Below are positions 43,763 through 54,925 of a stretch of DNA of 64,000 bases, one piece after another. Every line of letters starts with the position of its first letter. The first letter of the stretch is position 1. The notes below the pieces were generated by a model. The model was not told where the DNA came from and did not search any database. It worked only from the letters and a program-made list of their open reading frames with translations. A program made the position numbers and the translations under genes. The DNA is from Pseudeuparius sepicola (Eukaryota > Arthropoda > Insecta > Coleoptera > Anthribidae): the NCBI GenBank assembly GCA_963920635.1, contig OY987308.1, forward strand, positions 19,621,096-19,685,095, read 5' to 3'.

Positions 43763-44755
43763 ACAGTTGAAAAAGAGATATAGGTAAAAACGTAGGCAAA
43801 TTATGTAGCTTCCTAATAAAACAGCATTTTATATAAGTTGGATATCATGAAGTCCAAGAAGAAACCATGTTTGAACAAGATTTTATAAAATGAAATTAGG
43901 CAATTTTCCGTCTCAGATCCAGAGACGTCTCCGCGGGCAATATGTATGCAAATAAGTCCCAAATAAGGCTCTAGGGGAAGTCCCTTTTTGGTTGAGATTT
44001 TCGTGAAAAGACAGAATATTATGCTGATATTATTACTTAGGTACACGTCACAAACACCGGTGGAAGTAGGTATTGTTTAGAGTAAAATTAACATTTTACC
44101 GAGATAATTTGATTTTCTAAATCGAGGAATAAGAATTACAAACACGATATTACAGAGAGTCTTCATAAGAAAATTGTGTCAGTTAACTAAATATTAACGT
44201 GCCACTTTGAATCACCCTGAGTATTCGAAGGTACTTTAAAAAGTAATCTTTGAATTTTATTTATAAACAACCGAAATGATGTGAATTTGTAGCACAAATA
44301 ATGTCGTTTATATTTTCCTGGCGCCATTTTTATGCAATATTAATAAAACCACAATCTACGGGATTGCGAATTGTGTGGAATGGTCTGGAGAAATGATAAA
44401 TAGAGCAAACCTGTACAAAACAGAACTATATTTTATTAATGGTTTTAGAATCTGTACGATTGTAATGGACTGGTTGTTACATTTCTAGATTAAACTGACC
44501 CAGAATCCCGTCCCAATGTATTATCCCACTCAATAAATCATTCCGCAGTGCTGCTTGATAAATGAAGATGACGTTTTTTAGGGAGTCGTTACACACAGAA
44601 AATGTATCCTCATTTTTTTGTAATAGTTAAGTTTGTACTCCGGTAATATACGCAAGAGACAAAAGCAGTACGTGACATTTCGCCCAATTTTCGAAGAAAT
44701 GTTAGTTCTATCAACTGTCAAATACTGTGTAGTATTTTGTGATTGTTTTTATCAG
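43763..44755. other. AT-rich intergenic stretch, nothing recognised
   Basis: No gene family or structured repeat seen. Confidence 0.45.
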
Positions 44756-45719
44756 GGACTCTTTAAAGCAAGGGGACCCAGCATTATACTTTCCAAAGTG
44801 AGGCCTATTCTTTCCTCATTCTAATGGTATCAGTGATACCAAGTATGCCACTTTATTGGAGAATCTATGAATATAACACTTTGATGATATACTTTGATTG
44901 TTGGTAAAAATTAATAATGGTTTCCATGATTTCTAAAAATCAGACTTGATAATTTTTTTTCTACAAGTGCAGAATGTGGCAACTGTCAAATGAATCAAAT
45001 TTATTTTATAGTTGAAATTGAACAGCAATTATTTCCACAAATTTAAGTAATAAGTATGGTAAGTCAGTGCCGATTTTGCTTATTTAAGAATTTGTCGCTA
45101 CTGCACCTTGTTACCAGGTTCCTCAATCAATTGGTAATACGTATACTTGAACTTTCTCCCCTTTTTGAATGAAAGTACCCAAAGAACTTTCACAGATTTC
45201 GGGATGGACTAATAAGATTAGGTCTAGTAGTTATAATCATGTAGTTTTTCTCGGTGTTCATTATAAAAACTCTTTAAAAAAGAACTGACTGAAGCTACCT
45301 GCTTAATAATTTAAAATTTACGAAATACGATTTTGGTTTTAAACTACTTATACGTAATGCCCACGTAATGGGAATTGTAGGGTTACTAAAGGTGATACGG
45401 GAAAAATTTGGTTGCAATTATTGGGACTACTACAGTACTACTGGCGGCCACATTACCTTTAATTAACACATCTGACTATCTGGAAGTTAGAAAACTTAAA
45501 AATTGTGAATTATAATGGGAAATATTTTGCCTCCTTTAGAATCTATGGCATTGGCATGTCACATAAAACCTGATGGCAGTTGGACACTGACATATAACAT
45601 AACCTTGTACCAGCCCCCTTGTCTCTTTGGAGTGTACAGAAAACAAACTTCCCCTCAAGGCTTCACTTTTCCTATGTGATAGACTGTGACGTGCTGGGTC
45701 CCCTTATTTTAAAGAGTCC
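44756..45719. mobile_element. Element with 28-bp inverted ends (GGACTCTTTAAA), no clear target duplication
   Basis: GGACTCTTTAAAGCAAGGGG at 44756 and its inverse ending at 45719 match at 26 of 28 positions. Patchy similarity continues inward (AAAGTGAGGCC with GGCTTCACTTTT). No TA or other convincing direct repeat flanks it, and there are no coding regions. It could be a transposon or a chance pair of old repeat ends. Confidence 0.6.
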
Positions 45720-45841
45720 ATGGTTTTTATACTTGGGTCGACGATTTTTTGTTGATCAGGGAGTTGCAAACGCTAGATATTAGGGTTGTAATTAATTAAT
45801 GTGGAATTTCACATTGTATAGGTAGATAAACTATGAGGTTT

Positions 45842-46175
45842 CTAGCTCAATTTCCCCATGCAAATCTCCATAAGGGCGAAACGTGGTAAAAACGCGACCA
45901 AAATTTTCCGAAACTTGGATTTGTTGAATATTGAATATATTTTTAACGCGTCGATGTTTTGCCAACGTTTCGTTGATGCACGGGGGGTTTCATGACGTTT
46001 CATGAAAACGCGTTGACGAAACGTGCGTGAAAAAACGTGAAAAAGTGCTAATGAAACGTCGATGCTTAAAAAAAAGTCTGTCGGAAAATTCAAAAAATCC
46101 AAGTCGCAGGAAATTTTGGTCGCGTTTTTACCACGTTTCAGCCTTATACCGATTTACATGGGGAAAATGCGCTAG
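45842..46175. mobile_element. Foldback element with about 110-bp arms (AAACGTGG family)
   Basis: Left arm strings CTAGC, TTTCCCCATG, AAACGTGGTAAAAACGCGAC and CAAAATTT recur inverted at 46105-46175. The loop is rich in AACG/CGTT steps. No coding capacity. Confidence 0.85.
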
Positions 46176-46329
46176 AAGCCCCATAGCTTATCACTTGCTT
46201 TTATTTTTGACGAATTATTTTATATGGCTCTCAACAAAAGGTATAACAATTTTTGCCACAAATTACAACAATTAGAATTATTCAGTTATTAAAAATATAA
46301 CAGACAAAATGCAGCGAAAATAAAAAAAT

Positions 46330-46400
46330 GGGGCTTTGTATGGGACTTGAACTCGGGACCTACCACTTACTAGACGGGTGCTACACATTAAAATTGACGC
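46330..46400 (-). repeat. Possible tRNA-derived SINE fragment
   Basis: Read on the minus strand, GAGTTCAAGTCCC resembles a pol III B box preceded by a tRNA-like TAGCACCCGTCTAGTAAGTG, but no good A box or complete cloverleaf is seen. Confidence 0.3.
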
Positions 46401-46649
46401 GTTGGTACATATATTTTTTTAATGGTTTTAAGGTCCTCGCTACGTAAGAGTTGCTGGGCAATACTTTTCGTGCACAGAGTTATTTATATATTTATAACAG
46501 TTGAAATTGGGTGCATATGTGTACGACTACGTGTTATATTGTTTCCTAGCAAATGAGAAGTGAAGGACAAATGTCTTGTTCCAAGTTTATAGTTGTGTAT
46601 TGGTGTAATAATTACAGTGCATTCGGTCTAGTTAATATTTCGTCTAGGG

Positions 46650-46860
46650 GTGGGGGGTGCCAGCCCACCAACCCCGGAATCTCGTCGGCCGCGGTCGCCG
46701 CCGGCCGGAGCGGCCGACTCCGGGGCCGCGGTGTTCCGGCGCTCCGGGCGTCAGTCTGTGCACGCGCCGCCGCATCGAGTGTAGCGCGCGATCCGCGCCG
46801 CGACGACGACGACGGGCGGGAGGCCGCGGGTTTCGCCGCCTCATCGCGAGCAGGTGACTT
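46650..46860 (+). promoter_or_regulatory. CpG-rich island, candidate first exon or promoter
   Basis: About 200 bp of very GC-rich, CpG-dense sequence in an AT-rich landscape, with no protein family recognised in any frame. It includes an arthropod initiator-like TCAGTC (46750-46755). It also ends in GAGCAG followed by GTGACT (from 46853), a possible exon edge and donor. This fits an untranslated first exon of a gene or long non-coding RNA whose body is not seen. Confidence 0.45.
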
Positions 46861-49800
46861 TCGAAAACGGCCGTTTCGGGCGGATGCGACGCGACAGTGA
46901 CGCATGGGGGGATAGGCGAGGCGGTACGACCGTCTTCGAAGGTAGATCGAGTTTTGCTTTAGTTATGCGGCGTCCCATGAAGCTCACGTACGAAAGAAAA
47001 CACAGAAGTAACGCGTGGAGAGCGACGATGCGCTCTCTTCGTATTTTTTGCTAGCCTCCTGCCGGCCAGGCACGAGTTATTTATAAATAGTTGTGTTGTG
47101 AGTGAGGTGTGAGTGGGCATTTTGTAACAATGCCGTCATTTAGAATAATAACGAATTCGCACATGACCTGTTTCTACAAAATGTCAAAGTTTGCCTGCGA
47201 ACGCCTTGCGTAATAACTCACGACTCACCCGGAAGTTTGAATAACGCCGCTGAAATATTAAACAATTCTTTATAATTTGGCGCGAATGTCTACCTGAATC
47301 AACATCTACTGTGATTTGGGCATTTTCCCATTAGCCTCTAGACAATACCCAACCCTTTACCAACGAGATTGCTGAGTTTGCCGTAGGTACCTATTTCGTT
47401 AGAGAAATACATTTTTGGATTCACACCTCGTAGTTTATCCTGATATCGTTATATCTTTAACTTTTTCTTACTTTTCATTTTTATTTTTTGACCTAGAAAA
47501 AATGTTATATAAAAAGTTGTAGATATTTTAGAAATATGTACTTTTTAACCATTATGTCAAAAATTAAGTGTTCAGCTTAAGTGTGGCGAACTTTACTTTT
47601 GTTTTTTTAAATGGAGCACCCCATATATTATAGACTTAGCTTGAAGAGCTCAAAAAAAGCTTTTCAACAATATATAATACTTGGTACCTATATAACCCTT
47701 TAAGTTTTTTAAGTATTCATTATTATTTTAATTTATTTTTCGGTTGCATTCTCAGGCTTATAGTTTGTGATCTAGAATCGATTGAAAGATCGAATATCTT
47801 CCAAACTGCCGGACCAAATATTATTATATAACATCTACATTTGGAATCGCAAAAATATGCAGCTTTCAAAAGTAGAAAAATACACAGGGGGCTATAATTA
47901 AAAAAAACATAGTTATAGATGTCTAGAGTGACCTGCAGGAAGTTTGCATCGAAAAATTAGTATTTTTTCGTTTTTATTTTGGAGGAACGATAACTGCTGC
48001 GATAAATTTGTATGGCACTCACGTTTATAAATATGATAAATCCTCTCTGAAACGGAACTGGTATATTAAATAAAGCAGTTTTATTTTCTGCACGGGGTAA
48101 ATCATAAAAAATGGCGAAATGGTGTTTTATTTAATTGAAACATCAAACTTCATTGTTGGTCTTATCTTTCAATTCTAAAAAATTTTTCATAATATTATAT
48201 GTTTTCTCTAAAATTAAGAATAAGGGTGCGTAGCGTAACTCTTGAGGTTTTTTATACCTATTTTCGATCCTCCCCCGTATACGTTTTGAGTTTGCAGGAA
48301 TGCACAAACTTTTATCAAAAATACAATTTTCTGAAAAATGTGGAATAAAAACGACGGGCGGGAGGCAAGGCGGTACGACCGTCTTCGAACGTAGATCGAG
48401 TTTTGCTTTAGTTATGCGGCGTCCCATAAAGCTTACGTACAAAATAAAACACCGAAGTAACGCGTGGAGAGCGACGATTCGCTATATTCGTATTTTTTGC
48501 TAGCCTCCTGCCGGCCAGGCACGAGTTATTTATAAATAGTTGTGTTGTGAGTGAGGTGTGAGTGGACATTTTGTAACAATGCCGTCATTTAAAATAATAA
48601 CGAATTCGCACATGACCTGTTTCTACAAAATGTCAAAATTTTGTCTGCGAACGCCTTGCGTAATAACTCACGTCTCACGAGAATGTCAGATTTTACCCGG
48701 AAGTTTGAATAACACCGCTGAAATATTAAACAAATCTTTATAATTTGGAAGCGAATGTCTACCTACATCAACAACTGCTGTGATTTAGGCATTTTCCCAT
48801 TAACCTCTAGACAATACCCAACCATTTCCCAACGAGATTGCTGAGTTTGCCGTAGATACCTATTTCGTTAGAGAAATACATTTTTAGATTAACACCTCGT
48901 AGTTTATCCTGATATCGTTATATCTTTAACTTTTTCTTACTTTTCTTTTTTATTTTTGACATAGAAAAAATGTTATATAAAAAATTTTAGATAGAAATAT
49001 CTACTTTTTAATAATTATGTCAAAAATTATACAGGGTATTCCACTAAGTGTGGCGAACTATACTTTTGTTTTTTAAATGGAACACCCCGTATATTATAGA
49101 CTTAGCATGAAGAGCTAAAAAAGCTTTTCAACAATATAAATATAATACTTGGTACCTATATACCCCTTTTAGTTTTTTAAGTATTAATTATTTTAATTTA
49201 TTTTTCAGTAGCATTCTCAGTTGGCCATGAACCAAAACAATGCGTCCTTGTTGCTCCTTGTTGCCTGTTTTATAGTCTGTGACATCTAGAATTGATTAAA
49301 AAATCGAATATCTTCCAAACTGCTGGACCAACTATTATTATATGACATCTGTATTTGAAATCGCAAAAATACGCAGATTTCAAAAGTAGAAAAATACACA
49401 GGGCTCTATTTAAAAAATATAGTTATAGATAATATCTAGAGTGACCTGCAGGAAGTTTGCACAAAAAAAATAGTATTTTTTCGATTTTATTTTGCAGGAA
49501 CGATAACTGCTGCTGGAACAAATTAATTTTTATGGCACTCACGTTTATAAATGATAAATCCTCTCTGAAACGGAACTGGTATATTAAATAAATTGATTTT
49601 ATTTTCTATACGGGGTAAATCATAAAAAAAATGCCGAAATGGTGTTTTATTTAATTGAAAACATGAAACTTCATTGCTGATCATATCTTTCAATTCTAAA
49701 CAACTTTTCATAATATATGTTTTCTCTAATATTAATAAATTAAAAGTAAAAAAATATTTTTAAAAAAAGCTTTTATTTAAATGCGCTAAAAGGAATAAAA

Positions 49801-50185
49801 TAATCTTTTCTTTTAAAACTTTTACTATCAACTTATAACGTCATTCCACAATTTATATGATATAAAAGCTTGTCGCGAGATTTAAGTAGTGGTATTTACT
49901 TAGTTTGAAAACTTAAATCTCGCGACAAGCTTTTATATCATATAAATTGTGGAATGACGTTATAAGTTGATAGTAAAAGTTTTAAAAGAAAAGATTATTT
50001 TATTCTTTTTAGCGCATTTAAATAAAAGCTTTTTTTAAAAATATTTTTTTACTTTTAATTTATTTTGTAATTTTTAGTTTGGCCAGGTGTCTGAGTCTAT
50101 TCATCTCAGTTAACGCATCATTGTTGCAAGGTCGTTTGCCGGTTAGTTTAGAACAGTCTAGCTCTTCAATGAGGAGACCTTCTAA

Positions 50186-50665
50186 TGACCATCTTGGATG
50201 TTCCGCCATGTTGGATTTAGAATGACGTCACACATATAATCATGCATTGTCATCCAAATTAAACGTGTGTACAAAATTTCAGCTCGATCGGTTGAAATTT
50301 AACTAGTCCGCCATCTTGAGTGTTCCGCCATGTTGGATTTAGAATGACGTCACACATATAATCATGCATTGTCATCCAAATTAAACGTGTGTACAAAATT
50401 TCAGCTCGATCGGTTGAAATTTAACTAGTCCGCCATCTTGAGTGTTCCGCCATGTTGGATTTAGAATGACGTCACACATATAATCATGCATTGTCATCCA
50501 AATTAAACGTGTGTACAAAATTTCAGCTCGATCGGTTGAAATTTAACTAGTCCGCCATCTTGGGTGATCCGCCATGTTGGATTTAGAATGACGTCACACA
50601 TATAATCATGCATTGTCATCCAAATTAAACGTGTGTACAAAATTTCAGCTCGATCGGTTGAAGAT
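50186..50665 (+). repeat. Four 122-bp tandem repeats carrying CRE and YY1-like motifs
   Basis: The octamer TGACGTCA occurs at 50223, 50345, 50467 and 50589, exactly 122 bp apart. CCGCCATCTTG occurs at 50308, 50430 and 50552. Units are nearly identical; the first and last are partial or altered at the edges. Confidence 0.95.
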
Positions 50666-50708
50666 ATCTGCTTCAAAATTGAGTTGCAAGATTCCACCCG
50701 AACAAATT

Positions 50709-50735
50709 ACATACATACATACATACATACATACA
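50709..50735 (+). repeat. (CATA)n microsatellite
   Basis: About seven CATA units in tandem. Confidence 0.9.
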
Positions 50736-50905
50736 TTGCAAGTTAAATAAAAGCTTTTAAAAATAAGGGTGCGTAACTTTTGAAAATTTTTCATATTTTC
50801 GATCCCCCCCGTATACGAAATGGGATATTCAAATTTTGAAAACTGCGTTTTGAGTTTGCAGGAATGCACAAACTTTTATTAAAAATGCAATTTTCTGATA
50901 AATGT

Positions 50906-52790
50906 GAAATGAAAAAAATCTCATATGGTGCGTACATTCTGCCGGACACTGTATATTTCTGTTACTCGATGTGCAATTTATTTCTAAAAATGCATTCATA
51001 TAGCTCTATAAATTTTTATTTAATATTTCCTTCGAGATAAAAAAATTAAAAAGTTAAGTTACGGGTGGGTAAAGAATAACTATGAACACCATACATTAGT
51101 GGCAAAACAATAGAAAGTGCCTAATTGCCTCTAATATAATTTTTCAAATCTAAAGAACACAAAATATGCAGTGTGAACAGCTAATTACAGCTTACAGAAT
51201 ACAGCTTAATAGAAACGAGAGATTTTATAACGCATCCCTGTTCTATTTCCAAATGTCATAATTAAAATATGGCTTTTGAAAAATACGCCACCCTATTTTC
51301 TATAAATGGGACCTTATCACGTGTGGTACGTCAATAGAAAGCCCTTTCAGTTAGCAATACAGTGGTAACAAAACTTAAAATGCAAAAATCATGTAAGACC
51401 CAGAAAGACTAAATTTTATTTTGGGTATAAGTATTATATTTCCCGAATAAAAAAATTGTTCTATTGTCTACTGGTATTACAGAAGTATGAGGAAAATTCC
51501 CGGAAGGTTATCAAGAAAGACAACGTTCTGAGAGTACTTTGAAGATGTTTGTTCGATGGTTCTGGACACTTCTAATATCAGATGGCGGCAAAATTCCAGT
51601 TTAACGGAATTGATAAGTCTGTAAGTAAATCTTTAGGTTTTGGTAGGTATACTTTCATTTTACATTCTGAAAAACGTATTGTTTTGATTATATTTATTTG
51701 TTGCAATAGGTAGTATGTATTTGTAGCGCATTTGAAGATAAAAATGATTACACACACATATTATAGTCTGACCCTGGATTATTTGGATGACTCTTGTAAA
51801 AAAATCAAGTTCAAATTTGACCTTTTGAGGTTCAGCCCTGCTTGGTTTGAAAATAATTTGTGACATAATTTTATTTAAAAAAAACCTGATATGCTTTTTA
51901 AAAACTGATTTTTTGCACCAGTAAGGTGCCCTTTTTCTTGGTTTTACGACAAAATATTATAAAGGAAATTTGTTTGGAATGAAAAACTGGATAGGTTTGC
52001 AAACTTTAAAAAGTCTAGGCCTACTTTGATTTTCAACCCTTTTTACATTTTTTTAGAATAGCTTTCACGTCAAAATGTTATTAAATAAACTTGTTCATGA
52101 TGAAAAACTGCGTAGGTGTGAAAATTTTCAAAAGCCTAGTTACCTAGAAACCTAGATACTTTTTTTTATATTTTTCCGTTTTATTTATTCAGATGATTTT
52201 ATTTACAGAAAATATAAAATAAGGTATATGTGGTACCTAGTAGTTTCTTTAGCGCAGTTTTTAATCTGTTATTTGGTCTTTTGCGGAAGACTAAAACAGA
52301 ATATCGAATCAAGCCGGCGTCATATTATATGTTAATCCGCTCCGAGAATATTCCAAAACACAGAACAATGTTTTGACGCAAGTTTGCTCGTCCCGGTTGT
52401 TTCTCAAACAACGGATCCTGTGCGAAGCAGAGGGCGGGCGCTGGAGTAAACAGCCAACTGGTCGTTTTAAATTTCTCATTATAAATTTGAACCTTGCCGG
52501 CTAAGCTACTGGATGCAACATCCTTGTATGTACACAACCGATGCGCGGTTTACGTTTGTAATTTAATTAATCAGACGATGCCTGGGATAGTGGTGGTGCG
52601 CCATCAGCAATACGGAAACACATTTGATTTCGTCTTGGAGTTTACAATATACGGCAGAGCAATACGAATTGTCTTAAGGCGGAACTAGCATGCCCCAGCA
52701 GTAGACAGATCGGCGACTAGCCACCGAACTAATGATTTGACATTTTTGACGTAACGACCCGAGGGTATCTCTGATTTAGGTAACAGTATA
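50906..52790. other. Intergenic AT-rich stretch
   Basis: No gene recognised. 51940-52140 holds two diverged copies of a roughly 107-bp segment (GAATGAAAAACTGGATAGG and GATGAAAAACTGCGTAGG). Part of 52690-52760 resembles 63090-63140 (CACCGAACTAATGATTTGAC and TACCGAACTAAAGATTTGAC). Confidence 0.5.
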
Positions 52791-53596
52791 CAGGATGATT
52801 TTTTTAGGTCTACCACCGCGATTTTCTCGCTCATTTTGCGTAAGAAATAAAAATGTAGCAATTTTGGACAGCTAAGTGGTGCTGCAAAAGAAATCGGCAT
52901 CCATGGCCAACTTGTCGCGCAATATTAAAAAAACCTCAAATTGAGCAAAACTATTAATGGCCGTGGAATGTTTATTTTAAGAGACAGAGAAAAACTTTTA
53001 TATTGAAAATTGATGTCACTAAGAAGCTTTATGCAAAAGGGTACTCAGATTGTTTCAGAAAATTACACAGGGTCTTCGGCTCTCTTGAGGCTATGATTTT
53101 TTTTTGTTTATTTCTTATTAAACGATTTTCTCGCTTATTTTGGGCCGCACAGAAAATATGTAAGAACACAAAATATGACAATTTTGGTCAGCGAGGCGAC
53201 ATTAAAAAAGGAATGGACCTACATACCCAACTTTTCGCCGTGTACTAAAAAAACCTAAAATCGTCAACAATTTTCATGGTCTCAAGAGAGCCGAAGACCC
53301 TGTGTAATTTGCTGAAACTATCTGAGCACCTGGGTGGATAAAACTTCTCAGTGCCATCAATTTTCAATATAAAAGTTTTCCCCTGTCTCTTAAAATAAAC
53401 ATTCCACGGCCATTAATAGTTTTGCTCAATTTGAGGTTTTTTTAATATTGCGCGACAAGTTGGCCATGGATGCCGATTTCTTTTGCAGCACCACTTAGCT
53501 GTCCAAAATTGCCACATTTTTGTTTCTTACGGTTTTTTTTGTTGGCCGCAAAATGAGCGAGAAAATCGCGGTGGTAGACCTAAAAAAATCATCCTG
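52791..53596. mobile_element. Foldback MITE (CAGGATGATTTTTTTAGG), TA target
   Basis: CAGGATGATTTTTTTAGGTC at 52791 mirrors GACCTAAAAAAATCATCCTG ending 53596, with TA at 52789-52790 and 53597-53598. The arms are about 300 bp, sharing GGCCAACTTGTCGCGCAA and its inverse. A single right arm occurs at 34344-34659. Confidence 0.92.
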
Positions 53597-53989
53597 TATT
53601 TTCAGAAGCTACTCTTGAAATTATGCTTTTTTTATTCATACGGAAGAGCATAGTGACTTGAATAGTGAATAGAATGTGTAATGTACTTTTCCAGATTTTA
53701 TTAACATTATGTAGACAGAGCACAAAGGAACGTCGTGTCCATTTTCTAACCTTTAGTTAACTCGGGCCAAATTGGATTGGCTGAATGAACCCAGAAATAT
53801 ATTATTAATGGGAAATTTAATAAGTAACCGTTTCGAATGTCTCATATCCCCTTGATATACGTAATTAAAATTCTTCCTTTTTTTCGTCAATTTGGTAAAA
53901 CGCATTTTATTGTAAATTAAATTTTTTTCGCGTTACAAAAGCGGCGTTTTCTGTTAGAAGTAGCAGAAATGAGAAAAAAAATCATGGAA

Positions 53990-54190
53990 AATTTCAAGGA
54001 CTTTCACGATTTTCAAATCAGTTTTTGCTACCGGCGCGGCGTATGTTTCAGTCGACGCGTTTCGACTCAAAAATCGACGTAAATCGACCCGCGGAATCCG
54101 GATCCTGACTCAGAATTCCTTTAAAAATGTTCTAAATGTTTAGTCAGTCGACATTTTTGAACTTCCAGAAATATTAACCCGGCCCTAAGA
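53990..54190 (+). repeat. Dispersed repeat R2, fragment
   Basis: Contains CGACGTAAATCGACC, ATCCGGATCC and GTTCTAAATGTTTAGTC, parallel to 31880-31980 and 9200-9260. Confidence 0.55.
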
Positions 54191-54925
54191 TAAGATAAGA
54201 TCTTAAAAGCATATGCACTGGAATTATAATTTTTCCCAAGGTTTTCATACCCTATAAATCAAAACATTGCTTTTAAGATCTTATGATTAAAATGAAGACA
54301 GAGATGTTTGTACTAAATTTTTGCCAGGTAAACTGTTATTAGATTCTTAAAAAGGTATCTTTGAATAAATGCTAATCTAAGATAGAGTTTCCGTCAGCCA
54401 AAATTTTTTATTTACAAACATCAGAAATTTGATATTTCGTCAGTGACAGTGAAACCACTTTTATGCCTGGGAGCGAGATTAATAATAAATAAATATCTGT
54501 TACTGTAACACTCTCGATACACCAGAAAATACACCGGATATCCCCAGAGTACGTTTCGGAAATAATATCCGTTGTCTAACGCTTACAAATTACGCGGAAT
54601 TAGGGCTTTTATGGAATCGAATCCAATTTTATGAAAAGGACTGCGGCAATATCAATAACTGTCCGTATAAATACAATCTAATAGGACCCCGGTGTCGGAA
54701 TAATCTCTATCTTTGTCTTCCTCTTTTATAGAACGTGGTTTCCACAACTTATTCCTCTGAGAACGATTATTGGGATATACTCTTAGGCTACCGCTGTACC
54801 AAGCAAAGTTTATGGAACTTTTATTCTTGTCCCTGGTGAACTTTATAGTTGAGTTTCTAACGCCGTAATGTGCACAAAGGACAGCGGAGAACCAATTGAC
54901 GCAGTGACGTCAAGCTAATCAACTC
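54191..54925. other. Intergenic stretch, nothing recognised
   Basis: AT-rich, no gene family or structured repeat. Confidence 0.4.

Larger units (their letters stand above)
49734..50764. mobile_element. Composite element: 331-bp palindrome, 4 x 122-bp array, (CATA)n, inverted end
   Basis: 49734-49887 and 49911-50064 are inverted copies of 154 bp with a single mismatch seen, separated by a 23-bp loop. Four 122-bp direct repeats (50186-50665) and a (CATA)n run (50709-50735) follow. The right end GTTAAATAAAAGCTTTTAAA repeats, inverted, the sequence near the left end (AAAGCTTTTATTTAA). Duplication unit 1 near 48205-48225 shows the corresponding locus without the insert. No coding region. The order palindrome, minisatellite, microsatellite, terminal motif recalls non-autonomous Helentron/DINE-type or MITE composites; the class is not settled. 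Confidence 0.8.
46905..50905. repeat. Segmental tandem duplication: unit 1 46905-48350, unit 2 48355-50905
   Basis: From AGGCGGTACGACCGTCTTCG onward the two units stay collinear through landmarks such as CGGCGTCCCAT, CCTGCCGGCCAGGCACGAGT, GTAATAACTCACG and GAGTTTGCAGGAATGCACAA. Identity is very high in the first 300 bp and falls later. Unit 2 lacks about 95 bp of the CpG island (it jumps from GGGCGGGAGGC to AAGGCGGTACG) and carries a 1-kb insertion (49734-50764). The last third of the unit is the dispersed repeat R3. Confidence 0.9.

Noticed and set aside
46553..47054. Arg/Ala-rich frames in the CpG island
   Set aside because: Composition-driven open frames in several frames at once with no family; the island is treated as non-coding.
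50186..50665. CRISPR or satellite centromere
   Set aside because: Only four units, embedded in a mobile element with defined ends.
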